Assembly (NCBI GenBank): GCA_947497315.1
Contig: CANMFX010000001.1
Location: 930,001 to 994,000, forward strand
DNA: 64,000 bases
Direction of reading: 5' to 3'
DNA from: an uncultured Sphingomonadaceae bacterium
GTDB taxonomy: Bacteria > Pseudomonadota > Alphaproteobacteria > Sphingomonadales > Sphingomonadaceae
In this document: in pieces, positions 1-8,386 of the stretch
How positions within the stretch are numbered: the stretch's first letter is position 1
Layout: every line of letters begins with the position of its first letter
The notes under the pieces: generated by a model
Told to the model about the DNA's origin: nothing
Seen by the model: only the letters and a program-made list of their open reading frames with translations
The model's database searches: none
Program-made: the position numbers and the translations under genes

Positions 1-1
1 C

Positions 2-1414
2 AAAGAAGATAGCTATTTCAACCCGCGTTATGCATTTATGACCTGTATGTCGGCCGGTATCGCGATATTGGGCCTGCTGCTGTCTTCTCCAGCGGTTGTT
101 ATCGGCGCAATGCTGCTATCCCCGCTTATGGGACCGATTATGGGCGCGGGGTTCGCGCTCGCCATTGGTGATTATGCCTGGCTGAAGGGGAGCGCAAAGG
201 CACTGATTCTCGGCACTTTGGTGGCAGTGTTATTTGCCGCCTTGGTGGTCGCGCTATCGCCGTTGCAGACGGTGACTACCGAAATCGCGTCTCGCACGCG
301 GCCTAACTTGTTTGATCTTGCGGTTGCGCTGTTTTCTGCACTGGCTGGTGCCTATGCGATGATCCGTGGGCGCATGGGCACGATTGTGGGTGTGGCGATC
401 GCAACCGCGTTAATGCCGCCTTTGGCCGTGGTTGGTTTTGGTTTGGCGACGCTCAACATGTCGGTATTCGGTGGTTCGCTATTGCTGTTTTTCACCAACT
501 TGATGACGATAGCCCTTACTGCTGCCGGTATGGCGCGGCTCTATGGGTTCCGTTCCAGCCTGTCCGAGCGCCAGTCGCAGTTTCAGATCGGTGCTATGGT
601 GATCATATTTGTAGGGCTGGCTATTCCGCTTGGCTATTCGCTGCAACAGATTGCGTGGGAGGCGAATGTTTCGCGTCAGGCCAATGGCTACATCAAGGAT
701 CAGTTTGGCAGTCGTGCAAGGGTTTCACAGATTGATATTGATTGGGATGCCGAACCGATTCTGGTGAGCGCGTCTGTTTTTACGCCAAAAATTGTCGGTG
801 ATGCCGAACAGCAAAGCTCCCGTGTTTTAAGCCGTACCTTCAATCGTCCGATTGATGTGGCGATTGAGCAATATCGGGTGGAAACCGGAAGCGATGCCGT
901 GACGGCCGAGCTCACTGCTGCACGTGCCCAACAACAGGCACAGGAGGCCGAAATTCGGGTGGTGAAACTGCGCGAAAATCTGGCGTTGGTCGCAGGAGTA
1001 TCGGCCGATGACGTGACAATTGACACGACAAAGCGCCGCGCCATCGTATCGGCGAAACCGCTGCAAGGGGCCACGCTTGATACCTATTACGCTTTGGAAA
1101 AGCGGATCGCAGATCAGGCCAAGGACTGGGCAATCGAGATCAAGCCTCCGGCAGTGACGCTACCATCTCTGCAGGTGACAGACGGCGCAATTACCGAAAA
1201 ATCAATTGCGCAGCTTCCCCTGATTGGTTGGGCCGCCGCACGTGTCCAGTTGCCAATGGGAGCCTATGGATCATCCAATGATATCGAGGTCGCGCGAAAA
1301 ACACTCTTTGATGCACATGCAACGACCATCAGTGCCGCCGGACCAGGCGATGCGGCTGGAACCGTGCGTCTTCGCTGGTTGTCGCCTGAAGAGACGGCAC
1401 AAGGCTCAGAGTAG
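2..1414 (+). CDS. DUF389 family membrane protein, 5' end cut by window
   Basis: The frame is open from the first bases (in-frame from base 2), so the gene starts upstream and the ATG at 38 is internal. The visible N-terminal half is a run of about six hydrophobic segments, with the small-residue-rich stretch 'LLSSPAVVIGAMLLSPLMGPIMG' near the start, which is typical of DUF389 proteins. After about residue 200 it becomes soluble, with an Ala/Gln-rich helical stretch (AARAQQQAQEAE) likely to form a coiled coil. DUF389 proteins are inner-membrane proteins of unknown function. The membrane location is predicted from sequence; no substrate can be given. Confidence 0.85.
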   Translation, partial: KEDSYFNPRYAFMTCMSAGIAILGLLLSSPAVVIGAMLLSPLMGPIMGAGFALAIGDYAWLKGSAKALILGTLVAVLFAALVVALSPLQTVTTEIASRTRPNLFDLAVALFSALAGAYAMIRGRMGTIVGVAIATALMPPLAVVGFGLATLNMSVFGGSLLLFFTNLMTIALTAAGMARLYGFRSSLSERQSQFQIGAMVIIFVGLAIPLGYSLQQIAWEANVSRQANGYIKDQFGSRARVSQIDIDWDAEPILVSASVFTPKIVGDAEQQSSRVLSRTFNRPIDVAIEQYRVETGSDAVTAELTAARAQQQAQEAEIRVVKLRENLALVAGVSADDVTIDTTKRRAIVSAKPLQGATLDTYYALEKRIADQAKDWAIEIKPPAVTLPSLQVTDGAITEKSIAQLPLIGWAAARVQLPMGAYGSSNDIEVARKTLFDAHATTISAAGPGDAAGTVRLRWLSPEETAQGSE

Positions 1415-1481
1415 CGTCAAGCCTGCGGTTTCAGGCTGGAACATCTCGAGCCGGCCTTCGGTGTGACGGTGCGGTGCGTGA

Positions 1482-1913
1482 TTATCCTGGCTGTACAATG
1501 GCCGGAGATGTGCTGGCGTCGGTAACGTTAAAATAGGGGATCGCAATTGCGTACCCACCAAGTCCGAGCATGACAAGCAAGGTCAGGATTGTACCGACCG
1601 TCCGGCCTTTGCCAAGCTTGCCGCCATCCATACCAAGGCCGTGAGCAACGCGCCCAAGCATATATAATCCGCCGACAATCCAGAGCCAGGTAGGAGAACC
1701 GCTAGCCAGCTCTATGATAGCGATGAGGATCAATACAATGGGCAGGCTTTCTCCATAGTTGGCGTGCGCACGCATGCGGCGGATGACCTTTTCATTGCCG
1801 CCGTCACCAACGCTGACTTTTTCTGACGTGCGGACCTGTCCGACCCGAATCATCAACCAGATGTTGACCAGCGCAGCCGCGCCGGCAATCGTGAGAGTTA
1901 TTGGCAAAATCAT
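1482..1913 (-). CDS. MAPEG family membrane protein
   Basis: A 143-residue protein with four hydrophobic segments and the motif RRMRAHANYGESLP, which matches the MAPEG signature (membrane-associated proteins in eicosanoid and glutathione metabolism; ERAHxNxxE-type). In bacteria these are small inner-membrane proteins, some with glutathione transferase or peroxidase activity; the substrate here is unknown. The ORF track begins at an upstream TTG (1925), but the ATG at 1911-1913 is preceded by GGGGGAA at good spacing, so I chose that start. It is convergent with the DUF389 gene and stands alone. Confidence 0.85.
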   Translation of the reverse strand: MILPITLTIAGAAALVNIWLMIRVGQVRTSEKVSVGDGGNEKVIRRMRAHANYGESLPIVLILIAIIELASGSPTWLWIVGGLYMLGRVAHGLGMDGGKLGKGRTVGTILTLLVMLGLGGYAIAIPYFNVTDASTSPAIVQPG

Positions 1914-2060
1914 GGTTTCCCCCAAGAGCTTTTTGAATTTATCCGCTGCCTATAGAAGCACAATGCTTGCAACGCACAGGAAAATCGTTATAGCCGCCCC
2001 TTCGCGTGCAATTGGCTATCGCATGAGTCGGGTGATTCTCTTTGTTTTGCAGAGGTTCGC

Positions 2061-2089
2061 TTGCTCAAAACGGGCATTTGGCTTATTGT
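2061..2089 (+). promoter_or_regulatory. Candidate housekeeping promoter for rpmF-plsX-fabH
   Basis: TTGCTC and TATTGT are separated by exactly 17 bases, about 40 bases upstream of the rpmF start codon. The -35 fits the TTG-rich alphaproteobacterial pattern; the -10 match is partial. Assigned by eye. Confidence 0.35.
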
Positions 2090-2130
2090 ACACATATAAG
2101 AAATTTGAAATTTAACGAACAGGCTTAGCA

Positions 2131-2310
2131 ATGGCTGTCCCTAAACGAAAAACTACGCCGTCCAAGCGCGGAATGCGCCGTTCTCATGATGCTTTGAAGG
2201 TCGAAGCCTATCAGGAATGTTCCAATTGCGGCGAATTGAAGCGCCCTCACCATATGTGTGGGGCTTGCGGTCATTATAATGGCCGTGAAGTAATGGCTGT
2301 CGATCTATAG
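2131..2310 (+). CDS. rpmF: 50S ribosomal protein L32
   Basis: A 59-residue protein beginning [20 protein letters not shown], too short for the ORF track. It carries the L32 zinc-ribbon arrangement (CSNC then CGAC) after a basic N-terminal tail, and ends [10 protein letters not shown]32 is a component of the large ribosomal subunit. It lies 61 bases upstream of plsX, the usual bacterial neighbourhood linking L32 with fatty-acid and phospholipid synthesis genes, so the three genes are probably co-transcribed. Confidence 0.97.
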   Translation: MAVPKRKTTPSKRGMRRSHDALKVEAYQECSNCGELKRPHHMCGACGHYNGREVMAVDL

Positions 2311-2371
2311 TCTTTTGAACTGTAGTCGACTAACTTCACGCCATCACACAGCTAATCAAGGGGAATAACCG

Positions 2372-3421
2372 GTGGGGATGAGGCCGCGAATCGCAATTGA
2401 CGCGATGGGCGGTGATATCGGCGCACGTGTTATGGTTGCCGGCGCAGCTCTGGCCCGGCACCGGCATGAAGGCTTTCAATTCCTGTTTGTTGGTGATGAA
2501 GCACAAATCAAAGAAGCGCTGAAAAGCCACCCCAATCTTAGTGCCGCTTCCGAAATATTGCACGCCGAAGATATTGTTTCCGGCGATGCAAAACCCAGCC
2601 AGGCGTTGCGTGGTTCCAAGAAAACATCAATGGGCATGGCCGTCGGTGCCGTAAAATCTGGTGAAGTAAGTGCAGCCGTCAGCGCCGGCAATACTGGCGC
2701 GCTAATGGCGATCTCGAAACTGGCGCTGCGAACTATGTCCGGCATTGATCGACCCGCTTTAGCGGCTTTGCTGCCGACTATGAAGGACAGCGATGTTGTG
2801 ATGCTGGACCTCGGCGCCAATGCCGAATGCGATAGCCGCAATCTGGTGCAATTCTCCGTAATGGGCGCGGCCTATAGCCGGATCATGCACGGTTTTGAAA
2901 AACCTACTGTGAAGCTGCTCAATATCGGTACCGAAGACGGTAAGGGTACCGGAACCCTGCAAAATGCCGCAGATGCGCTGAAAAATGCTGATGGGCTGGC
3001 AATGAATTTTCAAGGCTTTACCGAGGCGGATAAAATATCGACCGGCGATGTCGATGTGATTGTTACGGACGGATTCTCTGGCAATATCGCCCTGAAGGCT
3101 CTGGAAGGGACTGCACGTTTTGTGACGGATCTTTTGAAGCGCAGCTTTTTAAGTTCCTTACGATCCAAAATCGGATTTCTGATCTCCCGACCAGCGACAG
3201 AATTGTTGAGAGAGCATCTCGACCCCAATAATCACAACGGTGCGGTTTTTCTGGGTCTGAACGGTGTGGTCGTAAAAAGCCATGGCAGTGCCGATGAAAA
3301 AGGCGTAGCCAATGCTGTGGAAGTCGCTGCCCGGCTCGTAGAGGATAGTATCTTGGAACGCATTAGCGAAGACTTGGAAAAAATCAGCACATCAGCCCCG
3401 CTGGAGGCAACAGCGAAATGA
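2372..3421 (+). CDS. plsX: Phosphate acyltransferase PlsX
   Basis: A 349-residue protein converting acyl-ACP and phosphate to acyl-phosphate, the first step of the PlsX-PlsY route to lysophosphatidic acid. The N-terminus [12 protein letters not shown] is the PlsX signature, followed by [10 protein letters not shown] and [13 protein letters not shown] motifs of the Rossmann-like core. The GTG at 2372 is preceded by AAGGGG at normal spacing; the ATG two codons later is an alternative. The last bases overlap the fabH start (ATGA), indicating translational coupling. It is expected to act peripherally at the inner membrane. Confidence 0.97.
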   Translation: MGMRPRIAIDAMGGDIGARVMVAGAALARHRHEGFQFLFVGDEAQIKEALKSHPNLSAASEILHAEDIVSGDAKPSQALRGSKKTSMGMAVGAVKSGEVSAAVSAGNTGALMAISKLALRTMSGIDRPALAALLPTMKDSDVVMLDLGANAECDSRNLVQFSVMGAAYSRIMHGFEKPTVKLLNIGTEDGKGTGTLQNAADALKNADGLAMNFQGFTEADKISTGDVDVIVTDGFSGNIALKALEGTARFVTDLLKRSFLSSLRSKIGFLISRPATELLREHLDPNNHNGAVFLGLNGVVVKSHGSADEKGVANAVEVAARLVEDSILERISEDLEKISTSAPLEATAK

Positions 3422-4389
3422 GTGTTGCGACCGCCCGCCGCGCGGTCATCAAAGGGACTGGTTCCGCCTTGCCGCGGACCAGAGTGTCGAACGCTGAGCT
3501 TGCAAAGAAAGTGGACACAACCGACGAATGGATCGTTGAGCGGACAGGTATAAAATTTCGTCATATTGCAGAGGATGATGAAACGACATCCAGTCTGGCG
3601 ACGGAGGCCGCGAAAAAGGCCCTCGGCGCCTCCGGACTATCGGCACAGGATATTGATCTTATCGTGTTGGCAACAGCGACGCCGGATCAAACCTTTCCTG
3701 CAACGGCAACTATTGTACAGCATGAACTGGGGTGCAATGGATGTGTCGCTTTTGATGTCGCGGCGGTCTGTTCCGGCTTTCTATATGCCCTGTCAGTAGC
3801 GGAAAGCATGATTCGCGCCGGCAGCGCGCAAAATGCCATCGTAATCGGCGCAGAGACGTTCAGCCGCATATTGGATTGGGAAGACCGGGCAACATGTGTC
3901 CTTTTCGGTGACGGCGCCGGGGCGATCATCCTGTCCGGGGAAGAAACCGAAAAAGGGATTCTGGCCACTCGATTGCATGCTGACGGAGAGCATAACCAGC
4001 TGCTTTATGTTGATGGTGGCGCCGGTACCACGGGCACGGTTGGCAAGCTGCGGATGAAGGGGCGTGAAGTCTTTCGCCATGCGGTCGTCAACCTGTCATC
4101 CGTCTTGAATGAAGCTTTGGATGAAGCGGGCGAAAAAATTGAGAATATAGATTGGGTGGTACCGCATCAGGCCAATGCCCGGATATTAGACGCAACAGCG
4201 AAGAAGCTGAGTCTGGCTCCTGAAAAAGTGATCAAGACGGTCGACCAGCATGCCAATACATCGGCGGCCTCAGTGCCTCTGGCGCTTGACACGGCGGTCC
4301 GGGATGGCCGGATTAAAGTCGGTGACCTGTTGGTCCTCGAAGCAATGGGCGGTGGTTTTACCTGGGGGGCAAGCGTCATCCGCTTTTGA
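3418..4389 (+). CDS. fabH: Beta-ketoacyl-ACP synthase III (FabH)
   Basis: A 323-residue enzyme that condenses acetyl-CoA (or another acyl-CoA) with malonyl-ACP to start fatty-acid synthesis. The Cys-His-Asn triad is visible: Cys118 in AAVCSGF, His250 in VVPHQAN and Asn280 in QHANTSAAS. It ends with the normal [13 protein letters not shown] tail. Its ATG overlaps the plsX stop. In many alphaproteobacteria ihfA and a MerR regulator follow fabH; here an AraC-type regulator follows after 70 bases instead. Confidence 0.97.
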   Translation: MSVATARRAVIKGTGSALPRTRVSNAELAKKVDTTDEWIVERTGIKFRHIAEDDETTSSLATEAAKKALGASGLSAQDIDLIVLATATPDQTFPATATIVQHELGCNGCVAFDVAAVCSGFLYALSVAESMIRAGSAQNAIVIGAETFSRILDWEDRATCVLFGDGAGAIILSGEETEKGILATRLHADGEHNQLLYVDGGAGTTGTVGKLRMKGREVFRHAVVNLSSVLNEALDEAGEKIENIDWVVPHQANARILDATAKKLSLAPEKVIKTVDQHANTSAASVPLALDTAVRDGRIKVGDLLVLEAMGGGFTWGASVIRF

Positions 4390-4459
4390 AACCGTTCAAT
4401 AGGGCTTATCTGAAAGCACCTGTTTTGCTGCATAACCGCATAGGCGATACTGAGCATCA

Positions 4460-5728
4460 ATGACATGTTCGTCGCCAATTTTACGTCTTCGTCGAAAGTA
4501 CGTTGAGCTTCCGAATACTGTAGTCCTAGCTAACTTGATGGGGCGCTTGAATATAGATGATACCAGTGTTTCGTCACAACTGCTGTTTCAGGTCTTTCGT
4601 AGCTGCCAGGAACTGGGCGCTAGAAAGCCGGTGCTTCTGTCCGCTCTTGATTTGACTGATGCTCAATTACGCGACCCGCGGGCGAGGTTTTCTGCGCGGG
4701 CAATTACAACCCTTTCTGAGACAGCCGCGCAGGAGCTTGGACGAGACGATATCTTCGCGGATATTGGCCGAGCTATGACGCCGACCGGTTTTTCGGATGT
4801 TTGCTACACAGCCATGTTTGAAGAAACAGTAGGGGATGTATTGCAAGCTGCTGCGGCAGCGATGTTAGCTGGTACCGACAAGCCGCTGCTGAGATGGGAG
4901 CAATCGGAATCGGTCTGCCGGCTGATAGCCGATTCAAACTCCTGTGTGACTAATGAATTGATTTTCATTATTTTTTCGGCCCTTTCGTACATCGGTCAAA
5001 TCGTGACCGATGGCAGTGTTCAACTAGTCAAATCAGCCAGTTTCACGTACAGAACATCCTTTGACCGCAACGCTTCAATGACACTGGTGAAGGACGATGA
5101 CCGCCCGGTTCCGTGTCTCTTTAATCAGCCGGACACATATCTGGAACTCCATAAGCAAGTTCTCGACCTTCCCAATCCGTTTGCGAATCGCAATCTGGTG
5201 AATATGGGCCAACAGCAGTTGAACCGGTTTCAGGTCAACGGAGCGAAATCCGTCACTCTGGCTAGTCTTAGCTACAATTACCTATTTTATCTGCTCGATA
5301 AATCAGGGTTAAGCCTTGATGCTGCTGCGGAAACCTTTGGTATAGCAGAACGAACCCTGCGGCGGAAACTGGCGGCGGAAGGAGCATCTTTTCGCCAGAT
5401 ACTGGAGCAGGTACGCCGAGACACTTGCCAGCTATATTTTCTGGAGGGCACGCGGTCCCTGTCCGACATTGCTACAAAATTGGGTTATAGTGAATTGAGC
5501 GCTTTTACCCGCGCATACACGGCTTGGCATGGCCGCTCGCCCAGCCGCGATATGGCCGCTCAAATCGCGGTCAATTCTTCACAAAAACCAAAGTTTTCTG
5601 GAAAAATGGTGGGCGTAGAGAGAGTTGAACTCCCGACCCCTTCGATGTCAACGAAGTGCTCTACCACTGAGCTATACGCCCACGCTGCAGGCCGTCTAGC
5701 CAGCCACTTGGCGGGGTGCAAGACTTAA
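4460..5728 (+). CDS. AraC family transcriptional regulator (frame runs through antisense tRNA)
   Basis: An N-terminal arabinose-binding-like domain (about residues 35-230, with PTGFSDVCYTAMFEETVGD) is followed by a C-terminal AraC double helix-turn-helix (about 285-375, AAETFGIAERTLRRKL, then LSDIATKLGYSELSAFTRAY). This is the OruR/ArgR-like layout. The recognisable domain ends near residue 378, but no stop codon occurs until 5726-5728. The last ~45 residues are therefore the translation of the reverse of tRNA-Val (GVERVELPTPSMSTKCSTTELYA), and the stop overlaps the cpdR stop. The start is uncertain: ATG 4460 lacks a clear ribosome site, and ATG 4538 is an alternative. Confidence 0.8.
   Translation: MTCSSPILRLRRKYVELPNTVVLANLMGRLNIDDTSVSSQLLFQVFRSCQELGARKPVLLSALDLTDAQLRDPRARFSARAITTLSETAAQELGRDDIFADIGRAMTPTGFSDVCYTAMFEETVGDVLQAAAAAMLAGTDKPLLRWEQSESVCRLIADSNSCVTNELIFIIFSALSYIGQIVTDGSVQLVKSASFTYRTSFDRNASMTLVKDDDRPVPCLFNQPDTYLELHKQVLDLPNPFANRNLVNMGQQQLNRFQVNGAKSVTLASLSYNYLFYLLDKSGLSLDAAAETFGIAERTLRRKLAAEGASFRQILEQVRRDTCQLYFLEGTRSLSDIATKLGYSELSAFTRAYTAWHGRSPSRDMAAQIAVNSSQKPKFSGKMVGVERVELPTPSMSTKCSTTELYAHAAGRLASHLAGCKT
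5607..5681 (-). tRNA. tRNA-Val (anticodon GAC)
   Basis: The minus strand folds as a complete cloverleaf: acceptor GGGCGTA/TACGCCC, D arm GCTC-AGTGGTA-GAGC, anticodon stem CTTCG/CGAAG with loop TTGACAT (anticodon GAC), and T arm GGGAG-TTCAACT-CTCTC with one G-U pair. The discriminator base is A and CCA is encoded. It lies antisense within the 3' end of the AraC-type reading frame. Confidence 0.96.
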
Positions 5729-6102
5729 TTGAGTTCGCCGATACTATCGGGTTCAAATAGCCGTTGCACTTCCAGAACGAGATCCTTCAGGTGGAAAGGT
5801 TTAGACAGAATCTTGGCCTTTGGAACGGACTCCCCGGCACGCAGGGTAACGCCGGAAAAACCGGTAATAAACATCACCTGCGTGTCAGGCGATACCTTGG
5901 CGCAGTGTTGCGCAAGCTCGATCCCGTCCATTTCCGGCATGACGATATCGGTCAACAGAAGATCAAATTTTTCCGATTCAAGATGGGGAAGTGCCGCGGT
6001 CCCGCGGTCCACTGCAACAACCTCATAGTTTGATTTCTGCAGCGCACGCGTAAGGTGATCACGCATTGCCTGTTCATCTTCCGCAAGGAGAATTTTAATC
6101 AT
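5725..6102 (-). CDS. cpdR: Single-domain response regulator, CpdR-like
   Basis: A 125-residue receiver domain with no output domain. Visible are the acidic pocket (LLAEDE, Asp9/Glu10), phospho-acceptor Asp52 in LLLTDIVMPEMDG, the switch Thr80 in MFITGFS, and Lys101 in ILSKPFHLKDLV. The ILSKPFHLKDL tail and length match CpdR. In Caulobacter, CpdR receives phosphate from the CckA-ChpT relay and, when unphosphorylated, acts as an adaptor for ClpXP proteolysis controlling the cell cycle. It is divergent from the N-formylglutamate amidohydrolase gene, an arrangement often seen in alphaproteobacteria. Confidence 0.88.
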   Translation of the reverse strand: MIKILLAEDEQAMRDHLTRALQKSNYEVVAVDRGTAALPHLESEKFDLLLTDIVMPEMDGIELAQHCAKVSPDTQVMFITGFSGVTLRAGESVPKAKILSKPFHLKDLVLEVQRLFEPDSIGELN

Positions 6103-6243
6103 GTGCCGGGTTATTCCCTGTATATATCGTCCAAATATAATGCGGCTTATATGCCGGGATTCGATTATAGGCGCAAATCCCTTAACATTTTGGTTCTGTT
6201 GACCCTATTTATGGGATATTCGATATGGAACGAATGGAATCCT

Positions 6244-7143
6244 ATGACAGATGGCATCGCTGAAAGTTTGACAGACCCGCGCCTCCATGAGTTCCATGAG
6301 GAGCCTTTTTCATCATATAATGTTGATGATATACAATTTCCGCTGCTGATCAGCGTTCCACATGCCGGGCGTGTCTACCCAAAGGAAATATTGGATAATC
6401 TGGCGGTTCCCGCCTCCCATTTGCTGCGTCTGGAAGACCGTTACGTGGATCGTCTTGCCAGCGCGGCAATAACTCGTGGATTTGCAGCCATTATCGCTCA
6501 CAAACCACGAGCATGGGTTGATTTGAACCGAGGACGGTCGGAAATTGATGCGGATATTGTCGACGGCCTGTCACGCTCTCAATTGCCTATGCCGAGTCGA
6601 AAGGTGCGCGGTGGACTGGGCGTCGTCCCGAGTCGCTTGCATGGGATTGGTAGCTTGTGGCGGCGAAAATGGCAGTGGGATGACATTAATGGCCGGATGG
6701 ACAGCTACCACGAGCCGTATCATCGCAGCATTACCGAGATATTGGACCGTATGCGTTTAAAATTTGGTGGAGCCATCTTGCTGGATTTGCACAGTATGCC
6801 GCCGTTGGATGAAGAACAGGGCCGTGTTGATGTGGTCATTGGCGACCTTTTCGGTCGCAGTGCGGGCTCTCGCTACTCAGAGCTGTCCATGTCTTTCTTG
6901 CAACAATCAGGTATTAACGCTCGGCTTAACCACCCATATTCAGGCGGATATATCCTGGATCGGCACAGTGAGGTCGAAAGGGATGTTCATGCTCTTCAAC
7001 TGGAAGTTGATCGTCAATGTTACCTGGATGAAGCTCTGCGGGAACCCGGCTCACAATTGCCGATGCTGAGCGAACATGTCGCGAATCTGGCTGCAAAGCT
7101 GGCTGACCAGATAGGGAACCAGTTTTTGCTCGCTGCTGAGTAG
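6244..7143 (+). CDS. N-formylglutamate amidohydrolase
   Basis: About 299 residues of the FGase family, which hydrolyses N-formyl-L-glutamate (histidine degradation) or related N-acyl amides. Family features are LLISVPHAGRVYP near the N-terminus, ALIDLNRG-like WVDLNRGRSEID, a YHEPYHR motif, and ILLDLHSMPP followed by VDVVIGD. The ORF track starts at 6055 inside cpdR; I chose ATG 6244 because homology-like sequence begins just after it and it clears the divergent promoter. No other histidine-utilisation gene is nearby, so pathway membership is uncertain. Confidence 0.85.
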   Translation: MTDGIAESLTDPRLHEFHEEPFSSYNVDDIQFPLLISVPHAGRVYPKEILDNLAVPASHLLRLEDRYVDRLASAAITRGFAAIIAHKPRAWVDLNRGRSEIDADIVDGLSRSQLPMPSRKVRGGLGVVPSRLHGIGSLWRRKWQWDDINGRMDSYHEPYHRSITEILDRMRLKFGGAILLDLHSMPPLDEEQGRVDVVIGDLFGRSAGSRYSELSMSFLQQSGINARLNHPYSGGYILDRHSEVERDVHALQLEVDRQCYLDEALREPGSQLPMLSEHVANLAAKLADQIGNQFLLAAE

Positions 7144-7154
7144 GTAGTAGGTTT

Positions 7155-7262
7155 TTCGAAAAAAAAACCACCTCGCCGTTATGGCGAGGTGGCCAAGGTT
7201 CAGGGAGGTGGCATTCAAAGAATGCCTGTGCTGATCCAATCGGGGGATGTGGATCTGCACTA
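7155..7262 (-). ncRNA. Candidate small RNA with anti-Shine-Dalgarno motif
   Basis: On the minus strand a possible promoter (TTGCAA-17-CACATT, weak -10) is followed by about 105 bases carrying two strong hairpins. The first is GGCATTC-TTT-GAATGCC (7210-7226). The second is a 10-bp CCACCTCGCC/GGCGAGGTGG stem (7168-7192) followed by a long T run, a textbook Rho-independent terminator. Between the hairpins lies unpaired ACCTCCCTGAACC, complementary to strong ribosome binding sites. This resembles alphaproteobacterial stress sRNAs with exposed CCUCC motifs. No protein-coding signal explains the terminator. Confidence 0.55.
7158..7192 (-). terminator. Rho-independent terminator of the candidate sRNA
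   Basis: A perfect 10-bp stem with a five-base loop is followed on the minus strand by an uninterrupted run of nine or more T residues. It is too far (over 350 bases) from the sapC stop to be its natural terminator, supporting a separate short transcript. Confidence 0.8.
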
Positions 7263-7477
7263 CTGTCAATGTGGTCTCTTGTGTAACGAGTTGCAAGCCC
7301 CAATCGCGAAATTATTGATCCGATTCTGATCTATTGACAGACTGGGGCCTCAAGAATGCTTGTTGGTGCCCGGCCGGGCAACATCCGTAAGAAAACCAAA
7401 TTGGTCAAAAAAATCAGGTGTTGGAAGGGGGCCAAGTAAAATGCGACCGGACCGATATCCGCAATCATTAGGTCCCG

Positions 7478-7527
7478 ATGGCCCAGTGAAGCAATATTTC
7501 TGCGTTGATATAGCTTCACTGGGCCAT
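7478..7527. repeat. 15-bp perfect inverted repeat downstream of sapC
   Basis: ATGGCCCAGTGAAGC (7478-7492) and its exact reverse complement (7513-7527) are separated by 20 AT-rich bases. It begins 27 bases past the sapC stop. It lacks a T run on either side, so it is either a 3'-end protecting stem or a transposed palindrome rather than a classical terminator. The ORF 7331-7519 here has no family features. Confidence 0.7.
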
Positions 7528-7554
7528 GATGTCTGATGTTATTTGATTGATAAT

Positions 7555-8334
7555 TTATACAGTGGGAGCCTCTGTCACCTGAGGTACTTTGCCGGCTTCT
7601 ACTTGTTTTGCGAATACTTCCCGCATGATTTGCAACGAAAATAGATGCGCATATATAAGTGGTAGCATACCATTTTGGTTGATTTTTCTTAATTCATCGC
7701 CACGCAATTCGCGCAATTTTTCTTCGTTGACCATCTGGAAACCACGATAAACAAACGGCTTTTCGACGCCTGTTTGTTGAATGGCAACTTCGCCGTCCAT
7801 CAGTAAGTCCATTTTTTTGAGTTCGTCTACAAACTGGCCCGTGCGTTGACCAGCCTGTTCAAACTGCTCGCAAAATTCCAAAATATTTTTGGTTTTTTCC
7901 GTTGGTTGGTCTTTCTCAAATAGTGGGTCGCCCTCTTTATAATCACCGATCGCGCCAGTTGTGGGATCGAAGCAGAGCGAGAGTTCATCAGCATCTGGTT
8001 GCAGTTTTGCAAGCATGAATGGGTAGCGTCTTACGTAAGCGGGAACATAAGTTGGCTGATTGAACTTACCATCCTCGCCCATGAAGGTGTTCACTCCTTC
8101 GTTAAGACCCATCAGGATCAGCGGAACGGCATTGTCGCCCACCGAGAAAACAATTGGATAATTGCGGCCTGCATTGGGAAATTCATCAACCGTCAGCGGA
8201 ATCGCATGCTGTTCTTGCATGAATGAAGCATCGTCCAGACCTTTGACTTTCCAGTTGGCATGTTCTTTGGAATTTAGCGGGACAAGGTCCTTGTAAAACA
8301 TGGGAAGAGCTTGAGCTTGAGGCGCACTGGCCAT
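7555..8334 (-). CDS. SapC family protein
   Basis: About 259 residues matching the SapC family as used in sphingomonads: MFYKDLVPLNSKEH at the N-terminus, FPIVFS-like YPIVFSVGDNAVPLILMGL, a YVPAYVRRYPFMLA block and the central LCFDP motif. Sphingomonad SapC genes often sit near TonB receptors or halogenases; their function is not established. The ORF track starts at 8412, but ATG 8332-8334 has a GGAG ribosome site. It follows the FAD oxidase gene by 52 bases on the same strand and is probably in one operon with it. Confidence 0.88.
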   Translation of the reverse strand: MASAPQAQALPMFYKDLVPLNSKEHANWKVKGLDDASFMQEQHAIPLTVDEFPNAGRNYPIVFSVGDNAVPLILMGLNEGVNTFMGEDGKFNQPTYVPAYVRRYPFMLAKLQPDADELSLCFDPTTGAIGDYKEGDPLFEKDQPTEKTKNILEFCEQFEQAGQRTGQFVDELKKMDLLMDGEVAIQQTGVEKPFVYRGFQMVNEEKLRELRGDELRKINQNGMLPLIYAHLFSLQIMREVFAKQVEAGKVPQVTEAPTV

Positions 8335-8386
8335 AGAGAATTCTCCGAAATAATAATTTTCTAAATAATAGTTTGCTGCGACGGCT

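Noticed and set aside
7331-7519. 62-aa minus-strand ORF between the candidate sRNA and sapC
   Set aside because: No ribosome site or family pattern and it runs into one arm of the inverted repeat.
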